Below are positions 21,961 through 33,170 of a DNA stretch of 64,000 bases, one piece after another. The position numbers and the translations under genes are program-made. The notes under the pieces were generated by a model. That model was not told where the DNA came from, ran no database searches, and saw nothing but the letters and a program-made list of their open reading frames with translations. Position 1 is the first letter of the stretch; every line of letters starts with the position of its first letter. Source of the stretch: Termitomyces sp. T153 (lineage: Eukaryota; Basidiomycota; Agaricomycetes; Agaricales; Lyophyllaceae); contig JACKQL020000003.1 of assembly GCA_018296165.2 (NCBI GenBank), forward strand, positions 806,001 to 870,000, read 5' to 3'.

Positions 21961-24330
21961 AAGAGACCCATCCTTCTAGAGCTGAGATTCTCCTGCAGGA
22001 ATGCATCCAGCTCATTCTCCTCACAGGGGTGCAAGCAGATAAACCTTGCAGCTGGAGAGCTCTGCACCAGGTATTAGCTCAATTGCATGGTCCCATTGCT
22101 TGTGCTCTAGGAGTGAATCAAACAATGCCTTGGAGAATACATTTTCAAAGTTGTGGAGGTGAGGAGGAACTGTGCTACAACAAGGCTTGGGCCAGGAATT
22201 TCCTGCAAATGCCTTGGCCAGTTATTGAGAGGTTGTTTGATTAGCCTGAATCTCTGCTGCTGTAAGAGGAGAGCAGAGTGCCATAGCATAGATCCTATCC
22301 CCCACCTCAATGGTCTAATCTGAAAACACAGGTGCCAGAGCACTAGTGAATTCCCCTCTGCCTCCATCTTCTTCTGGGAGTTTGCACCCTTCACCTCAAA
22401 CATCCTTGTAGAAGGCCTCTCTATGAAGAAATGCTAGAGGGGAGGGATTTAAAAAGTCAAGGTCAGCATAGGAGAGATGCTGTGCACATCAGGCATGCAC
22501 AGCAGCATGCTCATAGATCCTTACTCTATGTTCCTTGTGTGCCTCTTCTGCACAGGTTGCACAATGTTGGTGACAGCAATTCATTTTCACCCCACCCTTG
22601 GTCTAGTCAATCTTAAGGCTGTGTTCATGATAATGTCTTGCTTCCTAAGCCTAGTGACTGTGAAAGCAATGCACTCCAGGTAGTCCTGATAACAAAGCAC
22701 TAGATCCACTACAGAATAGGTAGAGCCAGCTTTGTTGAGCATGCTGTCAACACTGTACATGGGGATTGGACAAGAGAGGGGGCAGGTAATGAGGCAATGT
22801 CACTGCACATAGTCCACATCAAGACAAAGGCCTGTTGCCCTGCTATCAAGCAAGGCAACAATGCTTCAAGTCTGCTGGGTATCTGTTATTTCAATTTCTA
22901 TTCTACTTGTAGCTTTAAGGAGTTGGCAGAAGGGGTAGAAGCAACAATGTATTGATGGGAAGGATGCCATTCCCATGCAGGAATCCAAAGGTGTGGGCCA
23001 GGAGAGGCATTCCTTGCTGAAGCTTTAGCTGGGAGGGAGAGTTGTGCATTAGAGGAGGCACTTATTGTTTTGGTCCCAGCATTCAAGATAGCAGCAGATA
23101 TATTTGATTCTACAAACAAGGGAGCAAAACAATTTGTGCTAGGCAAGGGGGGCATACAGGTCATCTGTTGCTTCATTAAAAATCCTCCTCTGACTGAACC
23201 TGAAGGACAGTTGCACTCCCTGCCTCTTTAACAGCTAGCTCCACTCCAGGCATATCTAGCAAAGGGTCCCTGGATGCATGCTTGATAGCCAGGAGCTGGA
23301 CTAGCAGCTCCTCACACTCCAAAGAAGAAAGGTGGTGCACTTCTGACCTCTTAGAACAATACCAGGCTAGCCTTCACATTGTTGGCACAGCAGAGGGGTG
23401 GCAGTGCACTGCCACAAGGCATCCACATCCATTGGTACTCCCAAAAATAGCACATGAGGGGCAACTGCTACAGGATCTGGTATAGAGGTGGGGTGCATGG
23501 AAGGGGGGACTTGGGGGGTAAACCTGCTATGAGCAAAGGAAGCATGCAAGGTAGCAGTGGAGTGCCAAGTGTGATGAAGTTTTTGCTTCAGTTCCATGAG
23601 CTGCCACTGCTCACATGCCATTTTATACCAGGTGTCAATGTGTTTGTCATCAGAACACCTCTCTGCCATGCTATTGATACAGTCCATGTGAGAGGGGTAG
23701 AGTTCTTTGTGGAAGGTGAGGCAGAGCTTCAGACCATTGTGATATCTGACCTATTCAAACAGTGCATGGAATGTACTTGTCCAGGGAGTTCCCTTGACCA
23801 TACTAATCCTGGTCTCAAAGGGAAAGGGCAGCAGTCTTGGCAAGGTCAAGGGGAAAGAACTCAGCTTGGAAATCCTTCTCAAACTCCACAATCCATGAAG
23901 CTCTCTACTCCTTTGGGGTGCCAGAATATGTATAATGCATAGATCAAAGCTCAGCCAATTTTCATGTAGGAGAGGACCCAAGCAATCTTCAGTGCATTGG
24001 AGGCAAAGGCTTCACTGCTCATCTGGATATAGGTGATGCAGAATTGAACAAAATGTTCCCCAACTTTACAGTCCCCATCAAATATGTCTGGGAGCACAGG
24101 GCAAGGAAGTTTGGAGTGGAAAGCAGAAAGGCCAAAGCCAGGTGCAGAGAAGATCATTTCTGCAGCTACAAGGAGCATAGTAAAAGCAATAGGAGCAATG
24201 GAGAGGCATTCTAGGAGGGCCTGGAGGGAGAGGGATACTATTTCAGTGGTTTGACATAGTCCAGTAAGTTTGGCTGTGTAGGAGGGTAAGGGAAGCTTGA
24301 TAAGTTGGACCTGTGTCTCTTGAGACAACA
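21940..24330 (-). mobile_element. Ty3/Gypsy gag-protease-reverse transcriptase start (Gypsy-B), decayed
   Basis: The minus strand from 24331 encodes gag: LPDIFDGDCKVGEHFVQFC and FASNALKIAWVLSYMKIG. Next are AERCSDDKHIDTWYKMACEQ and WQLMELKQKL, a PMDVDA box and a CQQC knuckle. The protease region has ALLDSRATGLCLDVDYVQ (ancestral DSGATG). The region ends with the pre-RT signature HKQWDHAIELIPGAELSSCK and ENELDAFLQENLSSRRMG (about 22080-21970). Stops and frameshifts are scattered throughout. The rest of the reverse transcriptase is absent. In the proposed pre-inversion arrangement this gag would follow the plus-strand LTR at 12981-13349 in the same orientation. Confidence 0.8.
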
Positions 24331-24338
24331 AACAACTT

Positions 24339-25410
24339 CAGCCTTTGTCCTGGGGATTTGAAGCATCAGGAAGAGTTGGGACATCATCTACCTCCAGTTC
24401 CACTGGTCCCTAGGTCATAAGAGATTTTCCCCCAATGAGAGGGCTGACACCTTAGCCAAGACAGCAGCCACAGGATTGTAAAGTCCCTAGAACCTCCTCC
24501 CAGCCTTCCTTGACTCAAAGCCCCTCCCAGCCAGCATTCTGGCACTTAGGCAGGCAGACCAAGTCATATCCCAAGCCCTCTGGAAACACCAGTGAAAGAA
24601 GTCATCAAGATACAGAGCCATTATGCAATTTGACAAATCACTCCCTTTGAAGAGCTACATGTGCCTCATCTCTCAATTGAGTAGAAACCACTCAGCCATA
24701 CTAATGCAACTACATACAGGCCACACCCCCCTCAATGCCCACCTCTTCAGAATCAAGTGCTTGGAGACCCCAGTTTGCTCCCACTGCTGGGGCTTGATAG
24801 TTGAGAGCATGCAACACTTCCTCCTCAAGTGCCCCCATTATGACTATAAATGGTTTGCACATCTCACCTGCATATTAAGAAGAGAAGCTGAGTCAATCCC
24901 ACATTTACTCTCTGCACCCAATGCTTTAAAACACTTAACCAAATATATTGACATGACCAAGAGATTCACTTTGTCCCTGAATACTGCCCCAACTGCACAC
25001 CACCAAATGAACCTGCTGCCAACTTGCACACATATGGGCCACCACTAACAGGATGCCTGAAAATCACCCAACCTAAATTCTTTTAATTCTGGCACAAGGC
25101 ATCACACCTCAACCACTAGATACACCACAAGACTAGTTTGAACAATGGCCCTGCCACTTGTCCCCCCCTCCCAGCCCACTCCATGAGCTCTTGTAGCTTC
25201 ACCCCCCTCACATCCTAGCCCTGCCACTTATCTCAGAACATAACAGGAGAGTATGGTCTAAACAGTGTAAGGAATCACCAATCTGCTCTTTCTCTGCATA
25301 GGCAGGGGGTAGAGATTCCATAGCTCTTGTAGCTTAGAATACCTGTCATATGTAACATGCAAGATGAGTGCCAAGTGCTCAGGGCACAATAATTGAAATA
25401 GAAAAAAAAA
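24339..25410 (+). mobile_element. 3' end of LINE-A: RNase H tail, zinc-binding region, 3' UTR and A-rich tail
   Basis: The plus strand gives the end of an RNase H domain (WSLGHKRFSPNERADTLAKT, consensus WxPGHxGxxGNERADxLAK). About 130 bp further on it reads FDKSLPLKSYMCLISQLSR, HTGHTPLNAHLFRIKCLET, VCSHCWGLIVESMQHFLLKC, the Cys/His segment that ends agaricomycete LINE polyproteins. A 3' UTR follows and ends in GAAAAAAAAA at 25401-25410. The next bases are GTATACAAGAC of a Copia LTR. The same 11-12 bases occur at the 5' end of LINE-A at 17632-17643 on the other strand. The reverse transcriptase thumb and most of RNase H are missing. Confidence 0.8.
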
Positions 25411-25468
25411 GTATACAAGACTGAGGTCACATTACTTACTTGTGTGTTCTAGGTCTCAACTTTCAACA
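25411..25468 (+). repeat. 3' end of the Copia-B 5' LTR
   Basis: GTATACAAGACTGAGGTCAC... ending CTCAACTTTCAACA is nearly identical to the last bases of the Copia-B 3' LTR (30652). It is directly followed by the Copia-B leader, GGTTATAGGAGAG. Its missing 5' part is at 17632-17885 on the minus strand. Confidence 0.85.
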
Positions 25469-28400
25469 GGTTATAGGAGAGTGCTGCTTCACATATTGAA
25501 GTTGATGACCTTCTCTTTCTGCATGGGCCTAATTATGTCAGACTCTGACTGGCTGCTGGCTGATTTTTATTTACTGCATACTTACATGTGTTGTTTAGTT
25601 GAAGGGCATGAGCTGCCTCATACTTGCTGTTGTTTTTTCTGATCTGGTTTGAATATGGCTCCTGCTCAGCCCAAGACTGATCCCAGCCCATTTCCCCCAA
25701 CAGTTTCTGATGCCAAGGCAACCAAATTATGTTGAGTTGATAACTTGACACCTGTTATCTTGCAAATTAAGGTTTCACTTAGATATGCTGGTGAACTGCT
25801 TGCAAAAGATGATGGAAAGTGGATGCTGTGATTGAAGTACATGAAGCTTGAACTTACTATGAGTGGTTTGTACAAGTATGTGTTTGATCCTCTAGATATC
25901 TAAGTTGCATGAACCACATGCTCACTGGAACTGGCAATTGAATAATTGCCTTGTGAGCTCCTTCTTGATGCTAGGTATTTTGGAATCTGAATGCAACCTG
26001 GCAGATGTTGAGCTTGACACCAAATCTCTTTGGAAGTACTTGCAGGCAAGGCACAGTGGTGCTGGGCCTGTTCAACAGGTTTGATTACTCCAGGAGGCCT
26101 TAACTATAAAGTGCTCCCTGGCAGAACTCATCACAAAGACCATTGACAGGATCTATGAAAAGATCAACCAAGCATTTGATGTGGGCATTGTGACAAAGGA
26201 CCTCCTGCAGTCTATTGCAGTGCAGCACTATCCTCTCTATCCAATAATTCCCTGTATGCAAATGCATGTTCCATCATTTTGAGGGACCCCTTGCAGCAGC
26301 AACAGTGGTGGCACCCTATAGACCCAATGACATCTGTCAATTCTTCAATAACAAACAGACATTATACACTACAGACAGGAGGTTATCTGACACAATCCCA
26401 ACTACTCTAGCAGCATGCACAGTGAACTGGCAAGACAACTTAGTCTGTAATGCTTGCAAGTCACATGAGTGCCTGGTGGACACAGGCCACACCAAGCCAT
26501 GGTGCATGTTAGAGGGTGGTGAGATGGCTGGAAAGACTCTTGACAAGGCCAGGATGGTGAGGCTGGCTTATTACAAGACATGTAAGGAAAACTGAGATAA
26601 AAGGAAAAGCATGACAAAATTGACTGTAACACCTGCTGGGGGTGTGGCTTTCACAATTGAGGGTGATTTGGATGCCTTGGCTGCTTACATAGCCAAACAG
26701 ACTGGAAAGACCACAGAGATGGCCACCAAGGGCAAGTTTGTGGGCTTGGCATCTGATGAGTCCCAGTGGCCCTTGCAGATGTTGAGGATCTTGAGGTCAA
26801 TGCATGGCTTGCACTGGAAGAGGAGCCAAAGGCCAGTGTTGACTGGGAGAAATATACAACTACTAAAACTACACTTTCCAGCACCACTACAAAGGTCAAC
26901 TCATATCCCTTCTACCCAGACTCTGGCACCACTATTCACATCTTCCCAAACTCCCTTGATTTCATATCACTAAGACTGACCAATAGCCCATAAACTCATT
27001 TGAGGGGTGGGCAGATCAACAATAGCTGCAACTGCAATTGGCCAAATGTGCTTACCTATAGAGAATGGCTCATATTTGACACTTGATGACATACTGTTTG
27101 TCCCAAAGGCCACTGTGAAGGTACTCTCAATCAGCTTGCTTGCAAAGAAAGCAGGCATTTTCACAATGTTTGGTAACAAAGAAGCCATACTATTCAAAAA
27201 AGATACAAATGAATTAATTGCAAATGGAGTCCTTTTACCCAGAAAGAACTTATATGCACTCAACCTTCATAGTGAATCCACTCTCATGCTCCATTCCTCA
27301 CCCAACATCATAATGTGGCACTGCCAATTAGGCCATGCTAACTATCAGACAATCCTGGACATGGCTAAATTAGGCATGATTGAAGGTATGCCATCCAACT
27401 TCTCTTCAAAGCCACCAAAATGTGATGAATGTATTTGTAGCAAACAGACATGAACACCTGTCCCCAAGATCAGGGAGGAAGGGGTCTGTCACAGGGCTAC
27501 ACAGAAATTGGGAATTGTCTGGGTGTACATGACTAGAAAGCAGGATGTCATGTCACAAACTAGGAATAACTACATCATGAATATAGTCAATGACTATACA
27601 AATAAACCCTGGTCTATACTGTCAAAACTGAAAAGCAATGCATTCAGTGAACTGAAGGCCTGGATATTAGCATGGCAGATAGAAACAGGACTGAAACTTA
27701 GCATACTGTGCTCAGGAAATGACTCTGAAATTATAGCCAAAGAGAATAAAGCATGGTATCAATCTCAGGGAATCATGACACAGTGCAGTGCAGTATACAC
27801 ATCAGCACACCTCAGACATGATGCACAGGACACTCATGGGAAAGAGCATTGCCATTAGACTGCATGCCAAGTGTCTGACATTCCTCTGGGATGAATTCTA
27901 TTTGATGGCAGCCCATCTACATGGTAAAACAAAAACCTCCACAGTCAATGATGTCATTCCCAATGAACTGTGGTATGGTAGAAAATCAAACTATTCTTAC
28001 ATTTGTAAAAATTGGCTGCCAGGTCTTTTTTCTTATCCTAGGCAAACATAATCCTAAGATCTACAAGAGATCCATTGAATGTGTGTTGATAGGGTATGAC
28101 CCTAAAGCTAAGGCATATAGGTGCTATGACAGAAAATCAAAATGGGTATACAGCACATACCATGACTGATTTATTGAGCATCAAGATGATCATAATCCAA
28201 GCAATGTAACTACAACAACACTGCCATTAGAACCTGTAGATATGCCTTCAATTGAGACTATATTGCAGGGAGAAACAGACAACCCTTTGTGACACCAAAG
28301 GATGACAGAGTACTTAATCCAAATATAGCTGGAGAAGCAGAACAACCAGCAGAACCAAACCTACCTGCTGATTCACTACCCCAAGAACAACACCCTCATA

Positions 28401-30309
28401 GAAATGAGGATGCTGAGCCAGTCCCAGTTCAACTACAGAGATCAACACACATACCAGTACCCACAGTGAGGAGTGAGCCTGACAAGGCACCCAAAATGGC
28501 AGTACAACAAGCTGTCAGGGAATCAAAAGAGTCAGCTGAGCAAATACATAAGGCAAGGACAGAATGCCAATGCTTAATTCAAGAACTCTACCATCAGGGT
28601 AATGAGGAACTGCCAACTGAGATGAATGGAGACCTCAATCTTGTTCAAATACTAACAGCACTGAATGAGATGGATGATGAGCCAGGTATAGATGCTGCTG
28701 ATGTTGACCCTGATGTACCAAAAATGTGGAGCTAAGCTCAGAAATCTCAGGATGCAGAGAAATGGAAAGCAGCATATGACAATGAACTAAAATGATTGAG
28801 AGACATGGAGGTATACTGACTAAGACCTAGGGAAGAAGTACCTGCTGGATACAAAATACACTGTGGCTGCCCAGTGTTTGCACCCAAATGGGATGAGAAG
28901 AGTAATGTTGTGTGGTTCAAAGTAAGACATGTCTTACAAGGGTTAAATCAGGTCTATGGAAAAGAATATACAAAGACAACCTAAACAATGGCTTGCACAG
29001 AATCCTGGCATATATTGCTCCATCTTGTAACAATCCAAGGCTGGGATGTTATGCAGATTGAGATCAAGACAGCCTTCTTATATGGCATCCTACCAAGAGA
29101 TTTTGAGGAAGTGAGTAAGGAGAACTATGTCTGTAAATTGGAATGGGGCCTCTATAAGATGAAGCAAGCAGGCAGAATATGGAATCACACCTTGAATGAT
29201 AACATAGTTGGCAAGCGGGGCTTCACACAACTGGCATGTGAGTTGTGTGTCTACTACAGCAAGTCCAATCATAGGACAGTTGTGGCAGCAGTCCATGTGG
29301 ACAATTTTCTAGTAATTGCTAACTTGAAACAGGTAAATGAGCATTTCAAGTCTCAGCTGCAGGAAATATGGACAATCTTGGACCTAGGTACCCCAAGGCA
29401 GATTGTTGGAATAGCAGTTGACTGGGACAGACAGAATTGAACAGTATACCTCTTGTAGACACTGGTCATTGATAGACTCATTGCTCAATTTGGCCAGCAT
29501 GATGCTAACCTCTTGTCATTGCCAATGGAGCCTGGATTGAAACTATGACCTGAAGATTACTCAAAGATGATAAAAAAGGAATGTGAGGATATAGCAAAGA
29601 TCCCATACTGCAGACTTGTAGGGGGCCTGATATGGCTAGCAATATTCTTGAGACCAGACATCTAATATGCAGTACAGCAATTAAGCCAATATTTTGACTC
29701 ATACTTGCTAACTCACTGGAGTGCAGCAATTTGCATAGTTCAATACCTGAAGGGAACAAAAAACCTTAGGTTGTGTCTGGGTGGCACATCCCCCATCAGG
29801 CTTGCTGGGTTCATGGACTCTGATTGGGCAAATTTTTTAGACACTAGGCAAAGTGTGGGAGGATATGCATGGTCTCTGGGATCAGGTCTTGTTTCCTGGG
29901 CTTCATGAAAACAAAAGAAAGTGGCAGCCTCTTCCTATGAGGCTGAATATATGGCAGTGTTTGAGGCTAAACAAGAGTGTGTATGGCTATGGACACTCCT
30001 TCAAGAGATTGGCTATGACCTGCAGGACACTACTATGATTATATGCAACAATAATGTGGCAATAAATCTCTCAGAAGATCCAATGTTGCACTCATGTGTG
30101 AAACATGTTGCTATTAAGTATCACTTCCTATTTGAATGTGTGGCTTTGAAGGAGATTGCAATCCAGTACATTAATACAAGAGACAACATTGCCAACTTAT
30201 TTACAAATCCCCTTCCCCTGCCCCAATTCTCTTGACTCAGGCAGATACTTGGATTGGCTCAACTATGATTCCATGCAAGGAGGAGTATGCCACTTACAGT
30301 GAGCAGGAG
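25469..30309 (+). mobile_element. Copia-B internal region: gag, protease, integrase, reverse transcriptase, RNase H (decayed)
   Basis: Domains are in Ty1/Copia order. A broken gag starts near 25653. The protease has FYPDSGTTIHIF (about 26905-26945). The GAG-pre-integrase has MWHCQLGHANYQTILDMA and KCDECICSKQT. The integrase core has IVNDYTNKPW and SGNDSEIIAKENKAWYQSQG. Its C-terminus has NELWYGRKSNYS and KRSIECVLIGYDPKAKAYRC. The reverse transcriptase has IEIKTAFLYGIL, LYKMKQAGRIWN and the catalytic VHVDNFLV (29295-29320). RNase H has DSDWANFLDTRQSVGGYAWS, ASSYEAEYMAVFEAKQE and HVAIKYHFLFE, and ends near 30235. The integrase DDY is NDY and the reverse transcriptase DD is DN. In-frame stops are frequent, so it cannot move on its own. 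Confidence 0.88.
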
Positions 30310-30652
30310 TGTTAAATGCTGCTGGAGACTGTAAGCATCACTTATTTGATGCCCAACAAGGGCCAACTCAATTTCCTATATTTCTCCTTATTCATCATAC
30401 AATACTAAGTTCCTCTACCCTGATATGCATTACAATAGATATATAAACCTATGTAGGATACCATACATACCCTCAGTCAAGTATACAAGACTGAGAGTAA
30501 GCAATTACATACCTAAAATAAAAAACTTATACTAACAATTCTACCAAGTCACATTACTTACTCATGTGTTCTAGGTAGGCTTAATATGAGTCAAGTATAT
30601 GAGACTGAGGTCACATGACTTACTTGTGTGTTCTAGGTCTCAACTTTCAACA
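30310..30652 (+). repeat. Copia-B 3' LTR (343 bp)
   Basis: It starts TGTTAAATGCTGCTGG and ends CTCAACTTTCAACA (TG...CA). It is collinear with the split 5' LTR (17885-17632 minus, then 25411-25468 plus). It carries about 40 extra bp near 30470-30513 (CCCTCAGTCAAG...) that repeats an LTR motif absent at that position in the 5' copy. It is followed by TGCAT at 30653-30657, the target-site duplication. Confidence 0.88.
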
Positions 30653-30840
30653 TGCATGCTTATATCAAGCTGCACAATGCAAGCAAACTTGATCCAAAAG
30701 TTGGAGAACAACAGTTTGTCAGCATTGATGACAAATCTAAGGAGTAAGATATACTGGCCTGGGAAATATTGAGTCATAAAGAAGCAGCTCTCAACCTGGA
30801 TGATGTCCAGATTGAGGGAGAGTGGGGCTTACCTGTCATA
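30653..30840 (+). mobile_element. Copia-A integrase C-terminal continuation
   Basis: The plus strand reads HAYIKLHNASKLDPKVGEQQ, FVSIDDKSKE, then WEILSHKEAALNLDDVQIEG. This is the part of a Copia integrase that follows the RKWG segment. Joined across the duplicated TGCAT, it continues the frame that stops at 17886-17890 on the minus strand (KWGVH, then AYIKLH). It is therefore the far side of the Copia-B insertion. Confidence 0.8.
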
Positions 30841-30849
30841 AGGTGGTGT

Positions 30850-31141
30850 GATGGGGGTGATGAATGATGATTACAATGTCAAGCAAGAGTTGTGGCTCAG
30901 ATTGGTGCAAAGCCAGGTATTGTTGGAAAGCAATGATAGATGCAGGTCCAACAGTGCAAGAATCAAGGCAAATTATCTCATGGATCACAAGATATTTATA
31001 ATCAACATTTGGAACAATGATGATAGCACTTAGAGGGAACATTGTTTGGATTGGTACAAAACCAGGTATTGCCAAATAGCACCTGTTGAGGCAGGTCCAA
31101 CAGTGCTAGATTCAAGGGAAATAGTCCAGCAAATCATGAGA
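30850..31141 (+). repeat. Diverged direct repeat, also dispersed at 57345-57462
   Basis: A stretch of about 95 bp at 30901-30994 (TTGGTGCAAAGCCAGGTATTG ... CAAGATAT) recurs at 31048-31141 (TTGGTACAAAACCAGGTATTG ... TGAGATAT). A related sequence with the same core lies in reverse complement at 57345-57462. No coding potential is evident. The family is unidentified; it could be a non-coding end of an LTR element. 31142-31700 is CpG-poor and otherwise featureless to me. Confidence 0.6.
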
Positions 31142-31699
31142 TATCAATAAATCAGTGATTGAGCACAAAATCAAGCTTAGAGCATGAAGAGGTGGTGTAT
31201 GGGGGAAATCCAGGTATTAGAATAGTCCTGGAGATGAGGGAAATAAGGTGCAAAAAGAACTGAGGTGAACCAAGCACTCCTTCCTGAAATATGGCCCAAT
31301 GTCTCCTGATGACATCTACTTCTCATCCTCAATTACATCCCCTCCAGTCCAAAACCTTATCCAATCCTCCTAACAAGGAAGCCTTAATGACAGAAGAAGA
31401 GGCTCCAAAGGAGTCCAGAAATTGGTCTAGAAGTCAAAGTAAAGCAGAGATATGGGGAAACAACCAGTTCTACACTATAGCCACAGTGGGGAGCTATTGG
31501 GGCTGGATATGCAGAAAAAATGTAACAGTTGGTTACAGGTGAGCCTCAGTCCCCAGTCCCAAGTGCATATGACCCAACCTCTATCATGGAAAAGGTGACT
31601 ACACACAGTGGTAAGGACAAAGACTAGGAGGGGTTGCTGTGCTACCAAGTCCAAAAAATATCTGGTATTCATTTGTTATTCCTTGTGTCCTGCCTGATC

Positions 31700-33170
31700 A
31701 GGGCATACCAGGGTCAGGGCTACTCTGGCTAGTTTATTTGTGAGTGCTTTTGTGAGTGTCCCCTTTTTTGTAGAGTGGACACATCCAGCCCTCTGGGAAC
31801 CCTGTCCTAGGAGCTATATTATACCATGTTTCTCAATATCATTGTATACAATTGTCAGTGGTTTTGCTATGTCAAGGGGCTTTGGGCCTTCATAGGAGAG
31901 GGGGAGCTGCCAATTTTCTTCTCCTTCTTTATTTTTAGTTTGTGTTAGTGCTCTCCAGATCTCATAGGGTATTCCATTGAGACCTGCTGCCCACCTGTTT
32001 GAGAGATCCATGATTACCATTCTCACATCCTCTTCAGAGATCTGTACCCCTATCTTAATTTTCTGGTGGGGTGTAAGGCAAGGCCTTAGGTGGTTGAGGA
32101 CCTGTTTAATCTTAGTCATGTGTCTGTCTGTGGAGTGGGCACTCTCTGTTTGTAGGTGCTCATGATGGTGCTTAACAATGTTGGCCATCTTTTCCAATTA
32201 TCTTATTAGTACTTGATTTGCTATACTTCAGTTGCTCAGAGCAGTAATGAAGTCCCTTGGAGTGGATCCTTTGTTGGCATTGACCATGGCTTCCTGAGGT
32301 TTTCTCCTTCAGGAAAGAATTTTGCCACTATATTATCTTGTGCTCTTCCAAAAGGTCTTGAGGTCTCTTATTCATGCATCCAGTATCACCACTTTGTTGC
32401 TCTTTTTGTTCTCATCCCATTGTGGATTGTTTAGGGCAGAGTCATAGTCCTTACAGAGTTGTGCAATTTCTATCTTTGGTGTGAGTCTTTTTGTGTACTC
32501 TCTAACTACATGTGTTGGCTCCTTTTTCAGTTTTTATGCAGCATTTGCAGGTTGTTCAGCTACATCCTGTCCTTCTCTGCATTTTCCATCAGGTCAAGTA
32601 CTTCTCTCTGGTCTTCCTTATTTTAGTGACTAGTTTCTTGTGTTTCAGGAGGAAGATTGGCATTGTATATCTGCTGGGCTCCTCATGGGGAGCCATGGGC
32701 TCACTATGTTTGTTGCAGCCATGCTGGGGTCTGTTATGATTCCCACTTGTTCCACCAATAGCTGAAGGGGGAGTAAGTCCTTGTGCATGCATCTTCAGTC
32801 TATATGGGATCATGATGTTGTGCCTTCAGCATGGAAGGAAAAAGATGTAGTGGTAGAGTTTCTCCACCTGTCTGCTAGGTCAAATTTTGTGGGATGTTAG
32901 GCAATCCACTGAGTCTTTGACCATATTAAAGTTGCTGAACATACACTCAGAGTTGTCCCATCTCTCTGCCTTCTATGTGTTTTCTAACAGCTGCCAGAAT
33001 TCTTGATTTCTATCAGGTTGGTTTGGAGCATACACTGCTAGGATCATCCCCTGATAATCACTTCTGTGCTGATTTCCATCTGCCTTGTGGTGGTTCAGAC
33101 CTACTGTGAGTCCCATATGCTTTGGTGGTCTTTGTCCAGGGTAGAGATTATATAAATTCTCTTCTTAGAA
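31700..33170 (-). mobile_element. LINE-B remnant: endonuclease and start of reverse transcriptase
   Basis: The minus strand gives endonuclease pieces: YQGMILAVYAPNQPDRNQEF, then FSNFNMVKDSVDCLTSH (ancestral GDFNMVEDxxDRxPSH) at about 33070-32880. Far downstream it reads ISEEDVRMVIMDLSNRWAAG, LNGIPYEIWRALT and KPLDIAKPLTIVYNDIEKHG (about 32060-31815), the connector that precedes the LINE reverse transcriptase core. This endonuclease differs from the HHPLW type of LINE-A, so it is a second LINE family. Stops are frequent. The reverse transcriptase core is missing. Confidence 0.65.
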
